Shown here: piece after piece, positions 34,705 to 44,056 of the stretch
How the letters are laid out: each line of letters starts with the position of its first letter
Position numbering within the stretch: position 1 is the stretch's first letter
Source: Pseudoclavibacter terrae
GTDB taxonomy: Bacteria; Actinomycetota; Actinomycetes; Actinomycetales; Microbacteriaceae
Reading direction: 5' to 3'
Assembly: GCF_008831075.1 (NCBI RefSeq)
Contig: NZ_WBJX01000004.1
Coordinates: 1 to 64,000 of the forward strand
Length of the DNA stretch: 64,000 nt
Translations under genes and position numbers: made by a program
The notes under the pieces: model-generated
The model's database searches: none
What the model was told of the DNA's origin: nothing
The model's input: the letters and a program-made list of their open reading frames with translations, nothing else

Positions 34705-35337
34705 CTAGGAGACGGTGACCGTCATCGGCTCACTGGAACCGCTGCCAGCTGGGCCCTCGTACTGCATGACGGCCGACCAGTCGCCGGCCTTGATGGCCGG
34801 GTCGCGCAGATTCACGATGCAGCTGGACGCGTCGGTGTCGGCCGAGGTGGGGGCCGTCGCCGTCGCCGTCGCCGCGAACGTCTCCGGACCGTTCTTGAGG
34901 ACCAGCGTGCACGTTCCGCCCGGGTCGGTGGTCGAGACGAGGGCTGCAGCCGAGATGACGCTCTGGTCCGGCACCCAGTAGACGCGGCTGAGGGAGACCT
35001 GCACGGCAGCACCCTCGGCCGGCTGGCTCGGCTCCGCCGTCGCCGTCTCGGTCACGGTGACGGTCGGAACCGGCGTCGCCGTCACGATGAGCGTCTCGGG
35101 AACGGCGACCTCGGTCGCCTGGGGCAGGGTCGTCACGGGCACCGTGTTGTCGGCAGGCGCGCCCTGTCCGAGCGGGTTCATGAGCACGAACACGATCGCG
35201 GCGATCGCCACGGCCGCCGCGATGAGCAGGCCGATGACAAGCCCCCGGCCGGTGCCACGGCGCTCGGCCTGGCTCTCCAGCTCTTCGAGCTCGTCGGGGT
35301 CGTACTGCCCGCCGAGCGGCGTCTCGCCGTTGCTCAT
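34705..35337 (-). CDS. Membrane-anchored extracytoplasmic protein, unknown function
   Basis: A 210-residue protein not assigned to a family. An acidic cytoplasmic N terminus (about 1-30) precedes one transmembrane helix (about 33-53), a Pro/Thr/Val-rich linker (about 60-110), and a C-terminal beta-rich domain with two cysteines that may form a disulfide, resembling an Ig-like fold. The ATG at 35337 has a GGAGG Shine-Dalgarno and TACCGT as possible -10 at 35359-35364. Its place between O-acetylation and rhamnan genes suggests an envelope role. Confidence 0.72.
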   Translation of the reverse strand: MSNGETPLGGQYDPDELEELESQAERRGTGRGLVIGLLIAAAVAIAAIVFVLMNPLGQGAPADNTVPVTTLPQATEVAVPETLIVTATPVPTVTVTETATAEPSQPAEGAAVQVSLSRVYWVPDQSVISAAALVSTTDPGGTCTLVLKNGPETFAATATATAPTSADTDASSCIVNLRDPAIKAGDWSAVMQYEGPAGSGSSEPMTVTVS

Positions 35338-35410
35338 CTGCCACCTCCAGTCGCAGACACGGTACCCCGGCGCGGGTAACGGCCACCTGATGCCGCGCCG
35401 CGAAGCGGGT

Positions 35411-37120
35411 TCAGCGGATGCGAGCGAGCAGCCCCTTCGCGTCAGCGGCGAGGCGTCGCAACGGCTCCTCGAGCGCCGGCATCCGGCGGAAGAGCGACGC
35501 GGCGAGCCCCGCGACGCGACTGCCGCCTGGCCTCCGTGCACGCGCGAAGCGGTGCGGCGCCCGCACCTCAGCGCCGAAGTCCGCGACGAGGTCCTCGTAC
35601 TTCGCGGCCAGGAGCGCGTAGTCGCTCGCGAGCCCGTCGGCGGTCTCCGCCTCCGACACGGCGAACCCGGCGTCGAGCACGAGGCGGCTCGCGAGCAGGT
35701 CGAGCAGCCGCGAGAGCTCACCGTCCGGGAACCGCGTCTCGAGCGCCGCGAAGCCGCGCGCCCCCAGAGCCGCTGCGAGCTCGCGGAGCGCATCCACCCG
35801 GTATGCGGCGAAGCCCGCGAACGGCGCGACGGGCGAGTTCGCGTCCAAGGGCGCATCCGCACCGAGCGAAGCTGCAAGCGCGGCCGCCTTCGCTCGAGCA
35901 CCCCGCCACCCGTCGGCGAGCAGCCCCGTGCCGATCGGCGGTGTGACAGGGACGACCATGCCAAGCGATCGATGGTCGGCGAACTCCCACGCGAGGGGCT
36001 CGGCGCGCTCGAAGATGACCCGGCGCCCACGCTGGCGGGCGAGCAGCGAGGCGCTCGCAGGCATCGAGTCCAGGGACGCGGCCGCGGCCGACTCGACGAG
36101 CACGAGGTCGGCGCCGAGGAGTCGAGTGTCACCGCTCGCCAGCCTGCGCCAGAAGTCACCGCGCACGATGCGGAGGTGGAGCCCCGAGATGGTCGCCGAC
36201 TCGTCGCCGCTCGCCTCGTCGCGAACCCATTCGTGCGTGAGAGCGGTGGATGCGCGCCGCAGGACCCTGGGCCCCGCCCCGACTCCCCCGGCCAGCACGC
36301 GGCTCGGCGCGAACCTGGCCGTGCTCTCGACGAGCACGTCGATGGGGAACGCGCGCCGCTCGAGATCGAGCGCCACGTCGCGAGCGGACACCCCCCGATG
36401 GTCGAGCTCGACCGGGTCGTGGACGAAGATCCGGCGCTTCACGAGCGGCGCACCGGCCTCGAGCAGGAGAACGGGCGTCTCGAGGCTCGGATTGGCGACC
36501 GGGGCCCCGTCGACTCTGAAGTTGCCAGCCGGGAACTGCGCGCCGACCGAGAAGCCGCGCTCCGCGAAGAATGGCGAGAACCGAGCCTCGTGGTTCCTGA
36601 CCGAATCGTCGTACGACCGGATCTCCGGCATCGACGCCCAGTACTCGGCCCACGCTTCGCTCACCACGACGCTCCGACGCACAGCGATCCAGTGCGACTG
36701 CAGATGCGCTGGCATCGTGCCGCGTCGCGTGTACGGGTCGGGCGTGAGCTCGCCGTGCTCGGTGACGCCCCACACCTCGTGCCCCGCCGCATCCGCCCAC
36801 TCGAACGTCGCGGCGAAGTCGCCGACGGGGCCGAGGAACGTGTAGTTCGCGAGGACCACCTCATCGAACGTGGCCAGACGCTCAGCACCGATCTCCTCGA
36901 GCGCCGCACGGTAGCCGCCGACGTCGAAGCCCTCATTGGGTCGCTCGAAGACCGAATCGGCGACCGCGCCGAGCGACGCGCGCGACGCGTCGGTCACCGA
37001 GCCGTTCACGACGACGAAGAGCTCGCTCGCGTGCGGGCGCAGGCCGCGAAGGGCGTGCAGCACGCCAGCATCGGCGACGCCAGCCCTATCGAAGAGCAGG
37101 TAGATGACAAGTCGATTCAT
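35411..37120 (-). CDS. RgpF-type (rhamnan synthesis protein F family) protein 3
   Basis: A 569-residue family member. N-terminal half: NEGFDVGGYRAAL, FDEVVLANYTF, VWGVTEHGEL, HLQSHWIAVRRSVV, SYDDSVRNHEARF. The second half aligns in outline with paralogue 2 (SLGMVVPVTPPIG, SPVAPFAGFAAYR, RFPDGELSRLL) but lacks GRD and KLHSKK, so the second module is probably inactive. The start at 37120 (MNRLVIYLLFDRAG) matches the N termini of the two paralogues. It is divergent from a GT2 gene, with about 90 bases between. Residue use is more Ala/Arg-rich than in paralogue 2. Confidence 0.82.
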   Translation of the reverse strand: MNRLVIYLLFDRAGVADAGVLHALRGLRPHASELFVVVNGSVTDASRASLGAVADSVFERPNEGFDVGGYRAALEEIGAERLATFDEVVLANYTFLGPVGDFAATFEWADAAGHEVWGVTEHGELTPDPYTRRGTMPAHLQSHWIAVRRSVVVSEAWAEYWASMPEIRSYDDSVRNHEARFSPFFAERGFSVGAQFPAGNFRVDGAPVANPSLETPVLLLEAGAPLVKRRIFVHDPVELDHRGVSARDVALDLERRAFPIDVLVESTARFAPSRVLAGGVGAGPRVLRRASTALTHEWVRDEASGDESATISGLHLRIVRGDFWRRLASGDTRLLGADLVLVESAAAASLDSMPASASLLARQRGRRVIFERAEPLAWEFADHRSLGMVVPVTPPIGTGLLADGWRGARAKAAALAASLGADAPLDANSPVAPFAGFAAYRVDALRELAAALGARGFAALETRFPDGELSRLLDLLASRLVLDAGFAVSEAETADGLASDYALLAAKYEDLVADFGAEVRAPHRFARARRPGGSRVAGLAASLFRRMPALEEPLRRLAADAKGLLARIR

Positions 37121-37213
37121 AGTCGCGGGCGGCCGATACGGCCGACTCCTCCCCTGAGCGCGTGCAGACTCGTGCCAAGCTAGCACCACCGCGCACCAGA
37201 CCCAGGAGAGCAG

Positions 37214-38266
37214 ATGCCAGCTTCGCGACTCGTCGCCGAACGCCGACCAGAGGATGCCCGCGAGACGCGACTCGGAGACGCAGCCGTCACCGCGGTCGTC
37301 TGCACGCACAACGGCGAGAGGTTCCTCGAACAGCAGCTGCTGAGCATCCTGTCGCAGAGCCACCCCGTCGCCGAGATCATCGTCTCGGACGACGCCTCCA
37401 GCGACGGCACGGTCGAGCTCGCCCGCCGCGTGCTCGAAGCCTCCGACCGGGCGTTCCGCATCTACACGCGAGACGAGCCGCTGCGTGTCAGCGCGAACTT
37501 CAGCTTCGCCCTCGGCGAGGCCCGCACCGAGTACCTCGCCACGAGCGATCAGGACGACGTCTGGCACCCCAAGAAGGTCGAGCATCTCCTCGGCGCGCTC
37601 CTCGGCGACGACGAGGCGCTCCTCGCCCACTCGGACGCGCTCCTCGTCGACGAGGACGGCGAACCCATCGGCGGCACCCTCCTCGACTCGCTCGAGATCA
37701 CGGAGACCGAGTGGCGCGACTACGAGAACGGCCGGCAGCTCGAAGCCCTCACCGCCCGCAACTTCGTGACCGGCGCGACCATGATGCTGCGCGCATCCCT
37801 CGTCTTCCGCGCAGGCAACGCGCCCGACCCGTGGATCCACGACGAATGGCTCGCGACGACCGCCGCCCTCGTCAACGGGCTCCGCGTCGTCCGCGAGCCC
37901 CTCATCGACTACCGACAGCACACCGACAACCAGATCGGGCAGACCGCGCCGACGCTGCAGGTCAAGATCGCGCAGGCCACGAAGGACGGATCGGCAGACC
38001 AGCTGCGCCGCTACCGCCGCGCCGTCGCCCTCCTCAAGCGCGTCACCGAACTCGGCGGCACAGCAGAGCAGGAAGCCCACGTGCGGCGCAAGGTCGCGCA
38101 CGAACGACAGAGGCTCCAGCTGCCGACCTCACGAATCCGGCGCCTGCCCCGCATCCTCAGATGGACCCTTCGGGGCCGCTACCGGACCTACTCGCGCGGC
38201 AGCTACGACATCGCCCGCGACCTCTTCCAGTCGCTGCGGGACCGCGACGCGCACACCGGGAGCTGA
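37214..38266 (+). CDS. GT2 glycosyltransferase, rhamnosyltransferase-like (RgpB type)
   Basis: A 350-residue cytoplasmic family-2 glycosyltransferase: N-terminal fold VTAVVCTHNGERFLEQQL, metal and nucleotide site IVSDDASSDGT, TSDQDDVWHPKKV, then WIHDEWLATTAAL as the acceptor-side motif and DYRQHTDNQIG. The Gln-Asp-Asp-Val-Trp and Tyr-Arg-Gln-His motifs are characteristic of rhamnosyltransferases such as RgpB. A close relative is encoded at 39941-40882. The ATG has AGGAG 5 bases upstream. A strong terminator follows. Confidence 0.88.
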   Translation: MPASRLVAERRPEDARETRLGDAAVTAVVCTHNGERFLEQQLLSILSQSHPVAEIIVSDDASSDGTVELARRVLEASDRAFRIYTRDEPLRVSANFSFALGEARTEYLATSDQDDVWHPKKVEHLLGALLGDDEALLAHSDALLVDEDGEPIGGTLLDSLEITETEWRDYENGRQLEALTARNFVTGATMMLRASLVFRAGNAPDPWIHDEWLATTAALVNGLRVVREPLIDYRQHTDNQIGQTAPTLQVKIAQATKDGSADQLRRYRRAVALLKRVTELGGTAEQEAHVRRKVAHERQRLQLPTSRIRRLPRILRWTLRGRYRTYSRGSYDIARDLFQSLRDRDAHTGS

Positions 38267-38289
38267 ACGCCCAGCTGTGACGCGAACGA

Positions 38290-38323
38290 CGAAGGCCGTG
38301 ACTCGAACGAGTCACGGCCTTCG
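38290..38323. terminator. Bidirectional intrinsic terminator
   Basis: A near-perfect 16-bp stem CGAAGGCCGTGACTCG with its complement (38290-38305 and 38308-38323) lies between the convergent GT2 gene and rmlA. Confidence 0.85.
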
Positions 38324-38340
38324 CCATCACGAGGGACCCG

Positions 38341-39201
38341 CTACGCGAGCAGCCCCTGCATGTAGCGTCCGTATCCGCTCTTCTGCAGCGGCTTCGCGAG
38401 CTCCGCGAACTCGGCGTCGTCGATCCACCCGGCACGCCAGGCGATCTCCTCGATGCAGCCGATCTTGAACCCCTGACGGTCCTCGATGACGCGCACGTAC
38501 TCGCTCGCCTGCATCATCGACTCGAACGTGCCCGTGTCCAGCCACGCCGTTCCACGGTCGAGGACCTGCACCTGCAGCTTGCCCGCATCCAGGTACGCCG
38601 AGTTGATGCTCGAGATCTCCAGCTCGCCGCGCGCCGACGGCTCGACGTTCTTCGCGATCTCGACGACATCGTTGTCATAGAAGTAGAGGCCGGGCACCGC
38701 GTAGTTCGACTTCGGCACCTCCGGCTTCTCCTCGATCGACACGGCCTTGTTGTCCTCATCGAACTCAACGACGCCATACGCGACCGGGTTCGACACGTGG
38801 TACGCGAAGATCAGGCCGCCGTCGAGCACGTTGTTGCCGCGCAGCGACGAGCCGAGGCCCGAGCCGTGGAAGATGTTGTCGCCGAGCACCAGCGCGACCG
38901 AGTCGTCGCCGATGAACTCCTCGCCGATGATGAACGCCTGCGCGAGCCCATCCGGCGACGGCTGCACGGCGTACTCGATGCGCATCCCGAGCTGCGAGCC
39001 ATCACCCAGCAGGGCACGGAACTGCTCGTTGTACTCGGGCGTCGTGATGATCAGCACCTCGCGGATGTCCGCCATCATGAGCGTCGACAGCGGGTAGTAG
39101 ATCATCGGCTTGTCGTAGATGGGCATGAGCTGCTTCGAGATGCCCTTGGTGATCGGCCACAGACGCGTGCCCGACCCGCCAGCGAGGATGATTCCCTTCA
39201 T
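38341..39201 (-). CDS. rmlA: Glucose-1-phosphate thymidylyltransferase
   Basis: First enzyme of dTDP-L-rhamnose synthesis: glucose 1-phosphate plus dTTP to dTDP-glucose. The 286 residues show the nucleotidyltransferase signature [17 protein letters not shown] at residues 8-24, [28 protein letters not shown] and the [12 protein letters not shown] segment near the C terminus. It follows rmlC after 2 bases and is co-transcribed. Family length is normal (about 290). Confidence 0.97.
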   Translation of the reverse strand: MKGIILAGGSGTRLWPITKGISKQLMPIYDKPMIYYPLSTLMMADIREVLIITTPEYNEQFRALLGDGSQLGMRIEYAVQPSPDGLAQAFIIGEEFIGDDSVALVLGDNIFHGSGLGSSLRGNNVLDGGLIFAYHVSNPVAYGVVEFDEDNKAVSIEEKPEVPKSNYAVPGLYFYDNDVVEIAKNVEPSARGELEISSINSAYLDAGKLQVQVLDRGTAWLDTGTFESMMQASEYVRVIEDRQGFKIGCIEEIAWRAGWIDDAEFAELAKPLQKSGYGRYMQGLLA

Positions 39202-39203
39202 GG

Positions 39204-39818
39204 CTACGCACCCGCCTTCGCGCTGAGCTCCGCGTAGTAGGCGCGAGCCTCTTCCCAGCTGGGGAGGAGACCGGATGCGGCCGCCTCGGCGAGCGAGGGA
39301 GCATCCGTGTCCTTCGGGGAGAGCAGCAGCTCGCCGGCTTCCTCGGGGAAGCGCAGGTCGACGTCCTTGTCGAGCGGGTTGATGCCGTGCTCGCGCTCCG
39401 CGTGGTACGTGTCGGTGACGAGGTAGCTCACCGTCGCGTCGTCAGTCAGCGCGACGAACGCGTGGCCGAGGCCCTCGGAGAGGTAGATCGCCTTGCGATC
39501 GACGTCATCGAGACGGACCGAGTCCCACTCGCCGAACTTCGGCGACCCCGTGCGGATGTCGATGACGAAGTCGAGCACCGCACCACGCGTGCACGTCACG
39601 TACTTGGACTGGCTCGGCGGGATGTCCGCGAAGTGGATGCCCCTGACCACGCCACGCGTCGACACCGAGGTGTTCGCCTGCTTGAGGTCGATCGAGTGCC
39701 CGACAGCTTCTGCGAGCTTGTCGAAGCGGTACCACTCCAAGAACACGCCGCGGTCGTCGCCGAACTGCTTCGGCGTGATCTCGTAGCTGTCTGGGATGCT
39801 GAGTTCGCGAATCTCCAT
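39204..39818 (-). CDS. rmlC: dTDP-4-dehydrorhamnose 3,5-epimerase
   Basis: Third enzyme of the rhamnose pathway; a cupin-fold epimerase of 204 residues. Key segments are [12 protein letters not shown], the catalytic His in [24 protein letters not shown], and the [10 protein letters not shown] region with the later Tyr in [10 protein letters not shown]. The ATG at 39818 has TAGACT ending 7 bases upstream, predicting a leaderless rmlC-rmlA mRNA. In some Microbacteriaceae rmlC is fused to rmlD; here they are separate. Confidence 0.95.
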   Translation of the reverse strand: MEIRELSIPDSYEITPKQFGDDRGVFLEWYRFDKLAEAVGHSIDLKQANTSVSTRGVVRGIHFADIPPSQSKYVTCTRGAVLDFVIDIRTGSPKFGEWDSVRLDDVDRKAIYLSEGLGHAFVALTDDATVSYLVTDTYHAEREHGINPLDKDVDLRFPEEAGELLLSPKDTDAPSLAEAAASGLLPSWEEARAYYAELSAKAGA

Positions 39819-39825
39819 GCCGAGG

Positions 39826-39831
39826 AGTCTA
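39826..39831 (-). promoter_or_regulatory. -10 box of a leaderless promoter for rmlC-rmlA
   Basis: TAGACT on the minus strand, 7 bases before the ATG at 39818. A divergent CATACT (39871-39876) would serve the GT2 gene at 39941. Confidence 0.55.
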
Positions 39832-39940
39832 GTGCGGTGCGTGCAGCGATCGCGCTCCGACGCACTCGGCCATACTTGGGGGCTGGCGAGCTGCCCGACC
39901 CGTGGTGCTCGCCGCACGCAAGAGAGAAAGAGGACGACGG

Positions 39941-40882
39941 ATGCACACCAACGCCGAGTCGCGCACGCCGCCGCGCGTCGCCGTCCTCCTCGCGACGCAC
40001 ATGGGCAGGACCTACCTCGACGAGCAGCTCGACTCGATCCTCGACCAGGCAGGGGCCGACCTCCACGTGTTCGTGTCCGACGACGGATCGACCGACGGCA
40101 CCCTCGAGCTGCTCGCCGAGCGCCAGGCCGCCGACGCGCGCATCACGATCCTGCCGCCGGAGACCTTCGGCGCCCCCGCCCCGAACTTCTTCCGTCTCCT
40201 GACGACGATCCCCATCGAGGAGTACGACTACGTCGGCTTCGCCGACCAGGACGACGTGTGGATGACAGGCAAGCTCGAACGACACATCCGCCTCCTCGCC
40301 GAGGGCCACGCCGACGGCATCTCCTCGAACGTGACCGCCTTCTCGGAGGACGGCACGCGCATCCTCATCAAGAAGGACTACCCCCAGCGCCTTGCCGACC
40401 ACCTCTTCGAGACGCCAGGCCCCGGGTCGACGTTCCTCCTCACCAGGCGCTTCGCGCGACTCGTCGCCGAGCAGCTCGACAACCCCGACTCCCCCGCACG
40501 CGAGGCCTTCGCCCACGACTGGCTGATCTACGCCCTCGCGCGCGCCGCCGGCCTGCGCTGGATCATCGACGGCGAGTCGACGGTCGACTACCGCCAGCAC
40601 GTCGCCAACGCCGTCGGCGCGAACACCGGCCTCTCCCAGGCCTGGAAGCGGCTCCGCCTCACCTCCAACCGCTGGCACCGCGGGCAGGTGCAGCTGACCG
40701 TCGAGGCGTGCATCCACGTCGCCTCCCCGGAAGAGCTGCCGAGGCTGCAGTGGCTGCACGAGATCCTCGTGGAGTTCACGTACCGGGACGCGCTGCGGCT
40801 CGTGCGACGCTGGCGTCAGCTGCGCCGCCGACCGCGCGATCGCGCCGCCCTCGCCACGCTCATCACCGCGCGACTGTGGTAG
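39941..40882 (+). CDS. GT2 glycosyltransferase, rhamnosyltransferase-like
   Basis: A 313-residue family-2 enzyme related to the one at 37214: VAVLLATHMGRTYLDEQL, VSDDGSTDGTLELL, GFADQDDVWMTGKL, FAHDWLIYALA and DYRQHVANAVG. The Gln-Asp-Asp-Val-Trp and Tyr-Arg-Gln-His motifs suggest dTDP-rhamnose as donor, supported by its place between rmlCA and rmlBD. The ATG at 39941 is preceded by an AGGA-type Shine-Dalgarno; an in-frame ATG at 39902 would add a basic stretch with no support. Confidence 0.87.
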   Translation: MHTNAESRTPPRVAVLLATHMGRTYLDEQLDSILDQAGADLHVFVSDDGSTDGTLELLAERQAADARITILPPETFGAPAPNFFRLLTTIPIEEYDYVGFADQDDVWMTGKLERHIRLLAEGHADGISSNVTAFSEDGTRILIKKDYPQRLADHLFETPGPGSTFLLTRRFARLVAEQLDNPDSPAREAFAHDWLIYALARAAGLRWIIDGESTVDYRQHVANAVGANTGLSQAWKRLRLTSNRWHRGQVQLTVEACIHVASPEELPRLQWLHEILVEFTYRDALRLVRRWRQLRRRPRDRAALATLITARLW

Positions 40883-40900
40883 CACGTCGGAGGGCCGCGC

Positions 40901-40906
40901 TAGAGT
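40901..40906 (+). promoter_or_regulatory. -10 box upstream of rmlB
   Basis: TAGAGT with a leader of about 90 bases before the rmlB ATG (41006), which has AGGACAGGT as ribosome-binding site. Confidence 0.4.
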
Positions 40907-41005
40907 AGCTCCGACCGCGCGCGGGTCGCACCGCGCCGCTCGAACCACACAACCATCGGCAAATTTCCATCGGCACAGCCCGGCCGACGATTGAACAGGA
41001 CAGGT

Positions 41006-41989
41006 ATGAAACTTCTCGTGACCGGCGGGGCCGGCTTCATCGGCTCGAACTTCGTGCGCCGCGCGCTCCAGGACCAGTACGAGGGCCTGGAAGGCGTCGA
41101 GGTCGTCGTCCTGGACAAGCTGACCTACTCGGGAAACCTCGAGAACCTCGCTCCCGTGTCCGACTCCGAGCGGTTCACGTTCGTCGAGGGTGACATCACC
41201 GACGACGTCGTGCTCGACGAGTGGATCCCGAAGGTGGATGCAGTCGTCCACTTCGCCGCCGAGTCGCACGTCGACCGCTCCGTGCGGGACGCGTCCGTGT
41301 TCATCGAGACGAACGTCGTCGGCACGCAAAAGCTGCTCGACGCCGCGCTTCGCCACGAGCTTCCCCGCTTCGTGCACGTCTCCACCGACGAGGTGTACGG
41401 CTCCATCGAAGAGGGAAGCTGGAGCGAGACGTTCCCGCTCGAGCCGAACTCGCCGTACTCGGCGTCGAAGGCATCCTCCGACCTCATCGCGCGCTCGTAC
41501 CACCGCACGCACGGCCTCAACGTGTCGATCACGCGCTGCTCGAACAACTACGGCCCGTACCACTTCCCCGAGAAGGTCATCCCGCTGTTCGTCACGAACC
41601 TCATCGACGACAAGCACGTTCCCCTCTACGGCGAGGGCAACAACATCCGCGACTGGCTGCACGTCGACGACCACTGCCGCGGCATCGCGATGGTGCTCGT
41701 CGGCGGCAAGCCCGGCGAGATCTACAACATCGGCGGCGGCACCGAGCTCACGAACAAGGAGCTCACTCAGCTCCTGCTCGACGCGACCGGCAAGGACTGG
41801 TCGTACGTCGACCGCGTCCAGGACCGCCTCGGCCACGACCTGCGCTACTCGGTCGACATCTCGAAGATCCAGCGCGAGCTCGGCTACGAGCCGAAGGTTC
41901 CGTTCGAGCAGGGCCTGGCTGACGTGGTGCAGTGGTACCGCGACAACCGCACCTGGTGGGAGCCGCTGAAGGAGCGCGCAGCCCTGTGA
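41006..41989 (+). CDS. rmlB: dTDP-glucose 4,6-dehydratase
   Basis: Second enzyme of dTDP-L-rhamnose synthesis; NAD-dependent extended SDR of 327 residues. Hallmarks: TGGAGFIGSNFV, HFAAESHVDRS, the catalytic STDEVYGSIEEG (Asp-Glu acid/base pair), Tyr-x3-Lys in PYSASKASSD, and NNYGPYHFPEKVIPL. The start at 41006 (MKLLVTGG) is preferred over an ATG 15 bases upstream. Its stop overlaps the rmlD GTG start. Together with the rmlCA pair on the other strand, the pathway is complete. Confidence 0.97.
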   Translation: MKLLVTGGAGFIGSNFVRRALQDQYEGLEGVEVVVLDKLTYSGNLENLAPVSDSERFTFVEGDITDDVVLDEWIPKVDAVVHFAAESHVDRSVRDASVFIETNVVGTQKLLDAALRHELPRFVHVSTDEVYGSIEEGSWSETFPLEPNSPYSASKASSDLIARSYHRTHGLNVSITRCSNNYGPYHFPEKVIPLFVTNLIDDKHVPLYGEGNNIRDWLHVDDHCRGIAMVLVGGKPGEIYNIGGGTELTNKELTQLLLDATGKDWSYVDRVQDRLGHDLRYSVDISKIQRELGYEPKVPFEQGLADVVQWYRDNRTWWEPLKERAAL

Positions 41990-42885
41990 CCGATTCGACG
42001 TCTGTCCCCGCCGCGGCGGCCGCACCCGCGGCCGCCGCGCGGTTCCTGATCACGGGTGCATCCGGGATGCTCGGCCGTGACCTCCAGCGTGCCCTCGCGG
42101 GCCGGGACGTCACCGCCATGGATCGCGCCGCGCTCGACATCACCGACCCCGCGGCGGTCTCGGCCGCCGTGGCGGGGATGGACGTCGTCATCAACGCCGC
42201 CGCCTACACGAACGTGGACGGCGCGGAGACCGACGAGGACACCGCACACGCGGTGAACGCGACCGGCCCAGGCGTGCTCGCGGCCGCGTGCGCCGAGTCC
42301 GGCGCGAAGCTCGTGCACGTCTCCACCGACTACGTGTTCCGCGGCGACGCGACGTCCCCGTACGAGGAAGACGCCGACCACGACCCGATCTCCGCCTACG
42401 GGCGCACGAAAGCGGCGGGCGAGACGGCCGTGCGCGAGGCCCTGCCGAACGCCTCCTACATCGTGCGCACCGCCTGGCTCTACGGGGCCGACGGCCCGAA
42501 CTTCGCGAAGACCATGGCCCGCCTCGCGGCCACCAAGCCCGAGGTGTCCGTCGTGTCCGACCAGCTCGGGCAGCCCACCTACTCGGCAGACCTCGCAGCG
42601 CAGATCGTCGCACTCGTCGACGCCGACGCACCCGCAGGCACCTACCACGGCACCAACGCGGGCATCGCATCCTGGTACGACTTCGCGCGCGAGATCTTCC
42701 GCCTCGCGGGCTTCGACCCCGCCAACGTGAAGGAGACGGACAGCACCGCGTTCGTGCGTCCAGCCCCACGACCCGCCTACTCCGTCCTCGGCCACGACGC
42801 CTGGGCGAGCGCGGGAGTTCCACCCATGCGGCCCTGGCTCGACGCGCTCGAAGACGCCGCCGCCCAAGGAGTCCTCAGAACCTGA
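41986..42885 (+). CDS. rmlD: dTDP-4-dehydrorhamnose reductase
   Basis: Last enzyme of the pathway, reducing dTDP-4-dehydrorhamnose to dTDP-L-rhamnose. The 299 residues include ITGASGMLGRDL (cofactor loop), NAAAYTNVDGAE, VSTDYVFRG, and Tyr-x3-Lys in AYGRTKAAGE, all diagnostic for RmlD. The GTG at 41986 overlaps the rmlB stop in GTGA, and the N-terminal 15 residues are an Ala/Pro-rich extension. The next gene starts inside its stop codon (TGATG). Confidence 0.95.
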   Translation: MTDSTSVPAAAAAPAAAARFLITGASGMLGRDLQRALAGRDVTAMDRAALDITDPAAVSAAVAGMDVVINAAAYTNVDGAETDEDTAHAVNATGPGVLAAACAESGAKLVHVSTDYVFRGDATSPYEEDADHDPISAYGRTKAAGETAVREALPNASYIVRTAWLYGADGPNFAKTMARLAATKPEVSVVSDQLGQPTYSADLAAQIVALVDADAPAGTYHGTNAGIASWYDFAREIFRLAGFDPANVKETDSTAFVRPAPRPAYSVLGHDAWASAGVPPMRPWLDALEDAAAQGVLRT

Positions 42886-44042
42886 TGGTTACCCTTCGTG
42901 TCCTGCTCGATCGCGCCGCCGACGAGCGCCCAGGCGGAACCCGGCGTTACAGCGAGGAGCTCGGACGCCAGCTCATCGCGCGCGCGCCACGCGGCTGCGA
43001 CGTCGAGGCGATCATCCCCAGGCGGTCGCGCGAAGAGGTGGCGCTGCTCGAGGAGCGGATCCCCGGGCTGACGAACGTCGTGCAGGCTCCGCTCCGTCCG
43101 GAGCGCCTCGAATCCTCCTGGTCTCGGGGACTGCTGACGAACTCCGTCGGCGGCGGCTTCATCCACAGCTTCACGCCCCTCGCGCCCATGCGAGACATCT
43201 CACTCAGCCAGGGCATCGATCAGACCGTCGTCACGTGGCATGACATGACCGCGTTCACCCACCCGGAGCTCATCAGCTCGCACACGGTCAAGCACCACAA
43301 GGCGCTGCTGCGCCGCGCGTTCCGCTACGCGAGCGGCATCGTCGTGCCGACCAACGCCGTCGCCGACCAGGTCATCGAGCACTACGACTTCGGCGACCGC
43401 GTGCGGGTCATGAGCCCCGCCGCGGCAGCGAGCATCCGCCTCCCCGAGTCCGAAGAGGCCGGCGATGCGATCGCCGAGACGCTCGGACTCCCCGACGACT
43501 ACATCGTCACGCTCGCCTCGCTGCACAAGCGCCACGGCCTCGCGCAGCTCCTCAAGGCGCTCGGCGAGCGCAGCCTCGACGGCGTGAAGCTCGTCGTCGT
43601 CGGCCCGACCGAGCGCGGCGACGTCACCCTCGACTCGCTCATCAGCGAGTCCGGGGTCGCCAGCGAGCGCGTCGTCGCCGTCGGAGCCATCACCGACGAG
43701 CAGCTCGCCGTCGCGCTCCAGCGCGCCAGCGCGCTCGTCGTGCCCAGCCTCAGCGCCGGATTCGGCCTGCCCATCATCGAAGCCTTCAAGTTCGGCACCC
43801 CCGTCATCACCTCCGACGACCCCGCCCTCGTCGAGGTGGGGCTCGACGCGACCCTCGTCGTGGAGCGCGGCGACGGCATCGCCGACAGCGGCTACCCGGA
43901 ACGACTTGCCGGTGCCATCGCGGGGGTCCTCGGTGACAGCGACCTCGAACGTCGACTGCGCCTCGCCGGCAAGGACCGCGGCGGCATGTTCTCGTGGGAG
44001 ATCTCAGCCGACCAGGTCTGGAACTTCCACGCCGACCTGTAG
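42885..44042 (+). CDS. GT4 glycosyltransferase
   Basis: A 385-residue GT-B family-4 enzyme. The N-terminal domain has VLLDRAADERPGGTRRYS and HSFTPLAP, with VTWHDMTAFTHPE in the acceptor site. The C-terminal nucleotide-sugar domain has VASLHKRHGL and GFGLPIIEAFKFGTPVITS, the classic E-x7-E signature. Translational coupling to rmlD through a TGATG overlap points to dTDP-rhamnose as donor, possibly the first rhamnose addition (in mycobacteria the rhamnosyltransferase wbbL is likewise beside rmlD, though that enzyme is GT2). Confidence 0.87.
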   Translation: MVTLRVLLDRAADERPGGTRRYSEELGRQLIARAPRGCDVEAIIPRRSREEVALLEERIPGLTNVVQAPLRPERLESSWSRGLLTNSVGGGFIHSFTPLAPMRDISLSQGIDQTVVTWHDMTAFTHPELISSHTVKHHKALLRRAFRYASGIVVPTNAVADQVIEHYDFGDRVRVMSPAAAASIRLPESEEAGDAIAETLGLPDDYIVTLASLHKRHGLAQLLKALGERSLDGVKLVVVGPTERGDVTLDSLISESGVASERVVAVGAITDEQLAVALQRASALVVPSLSAGFGLPIIEAFKFGTPVITSDDPALVEVGLDATLVVERGDGIADSGYPERLAGAIAGVLGDSDLERRLRLAGKDRGGMFSWEISADQVWNFHADL

Positions 44043-44056
44043 CCGCGTCTCCGGCT

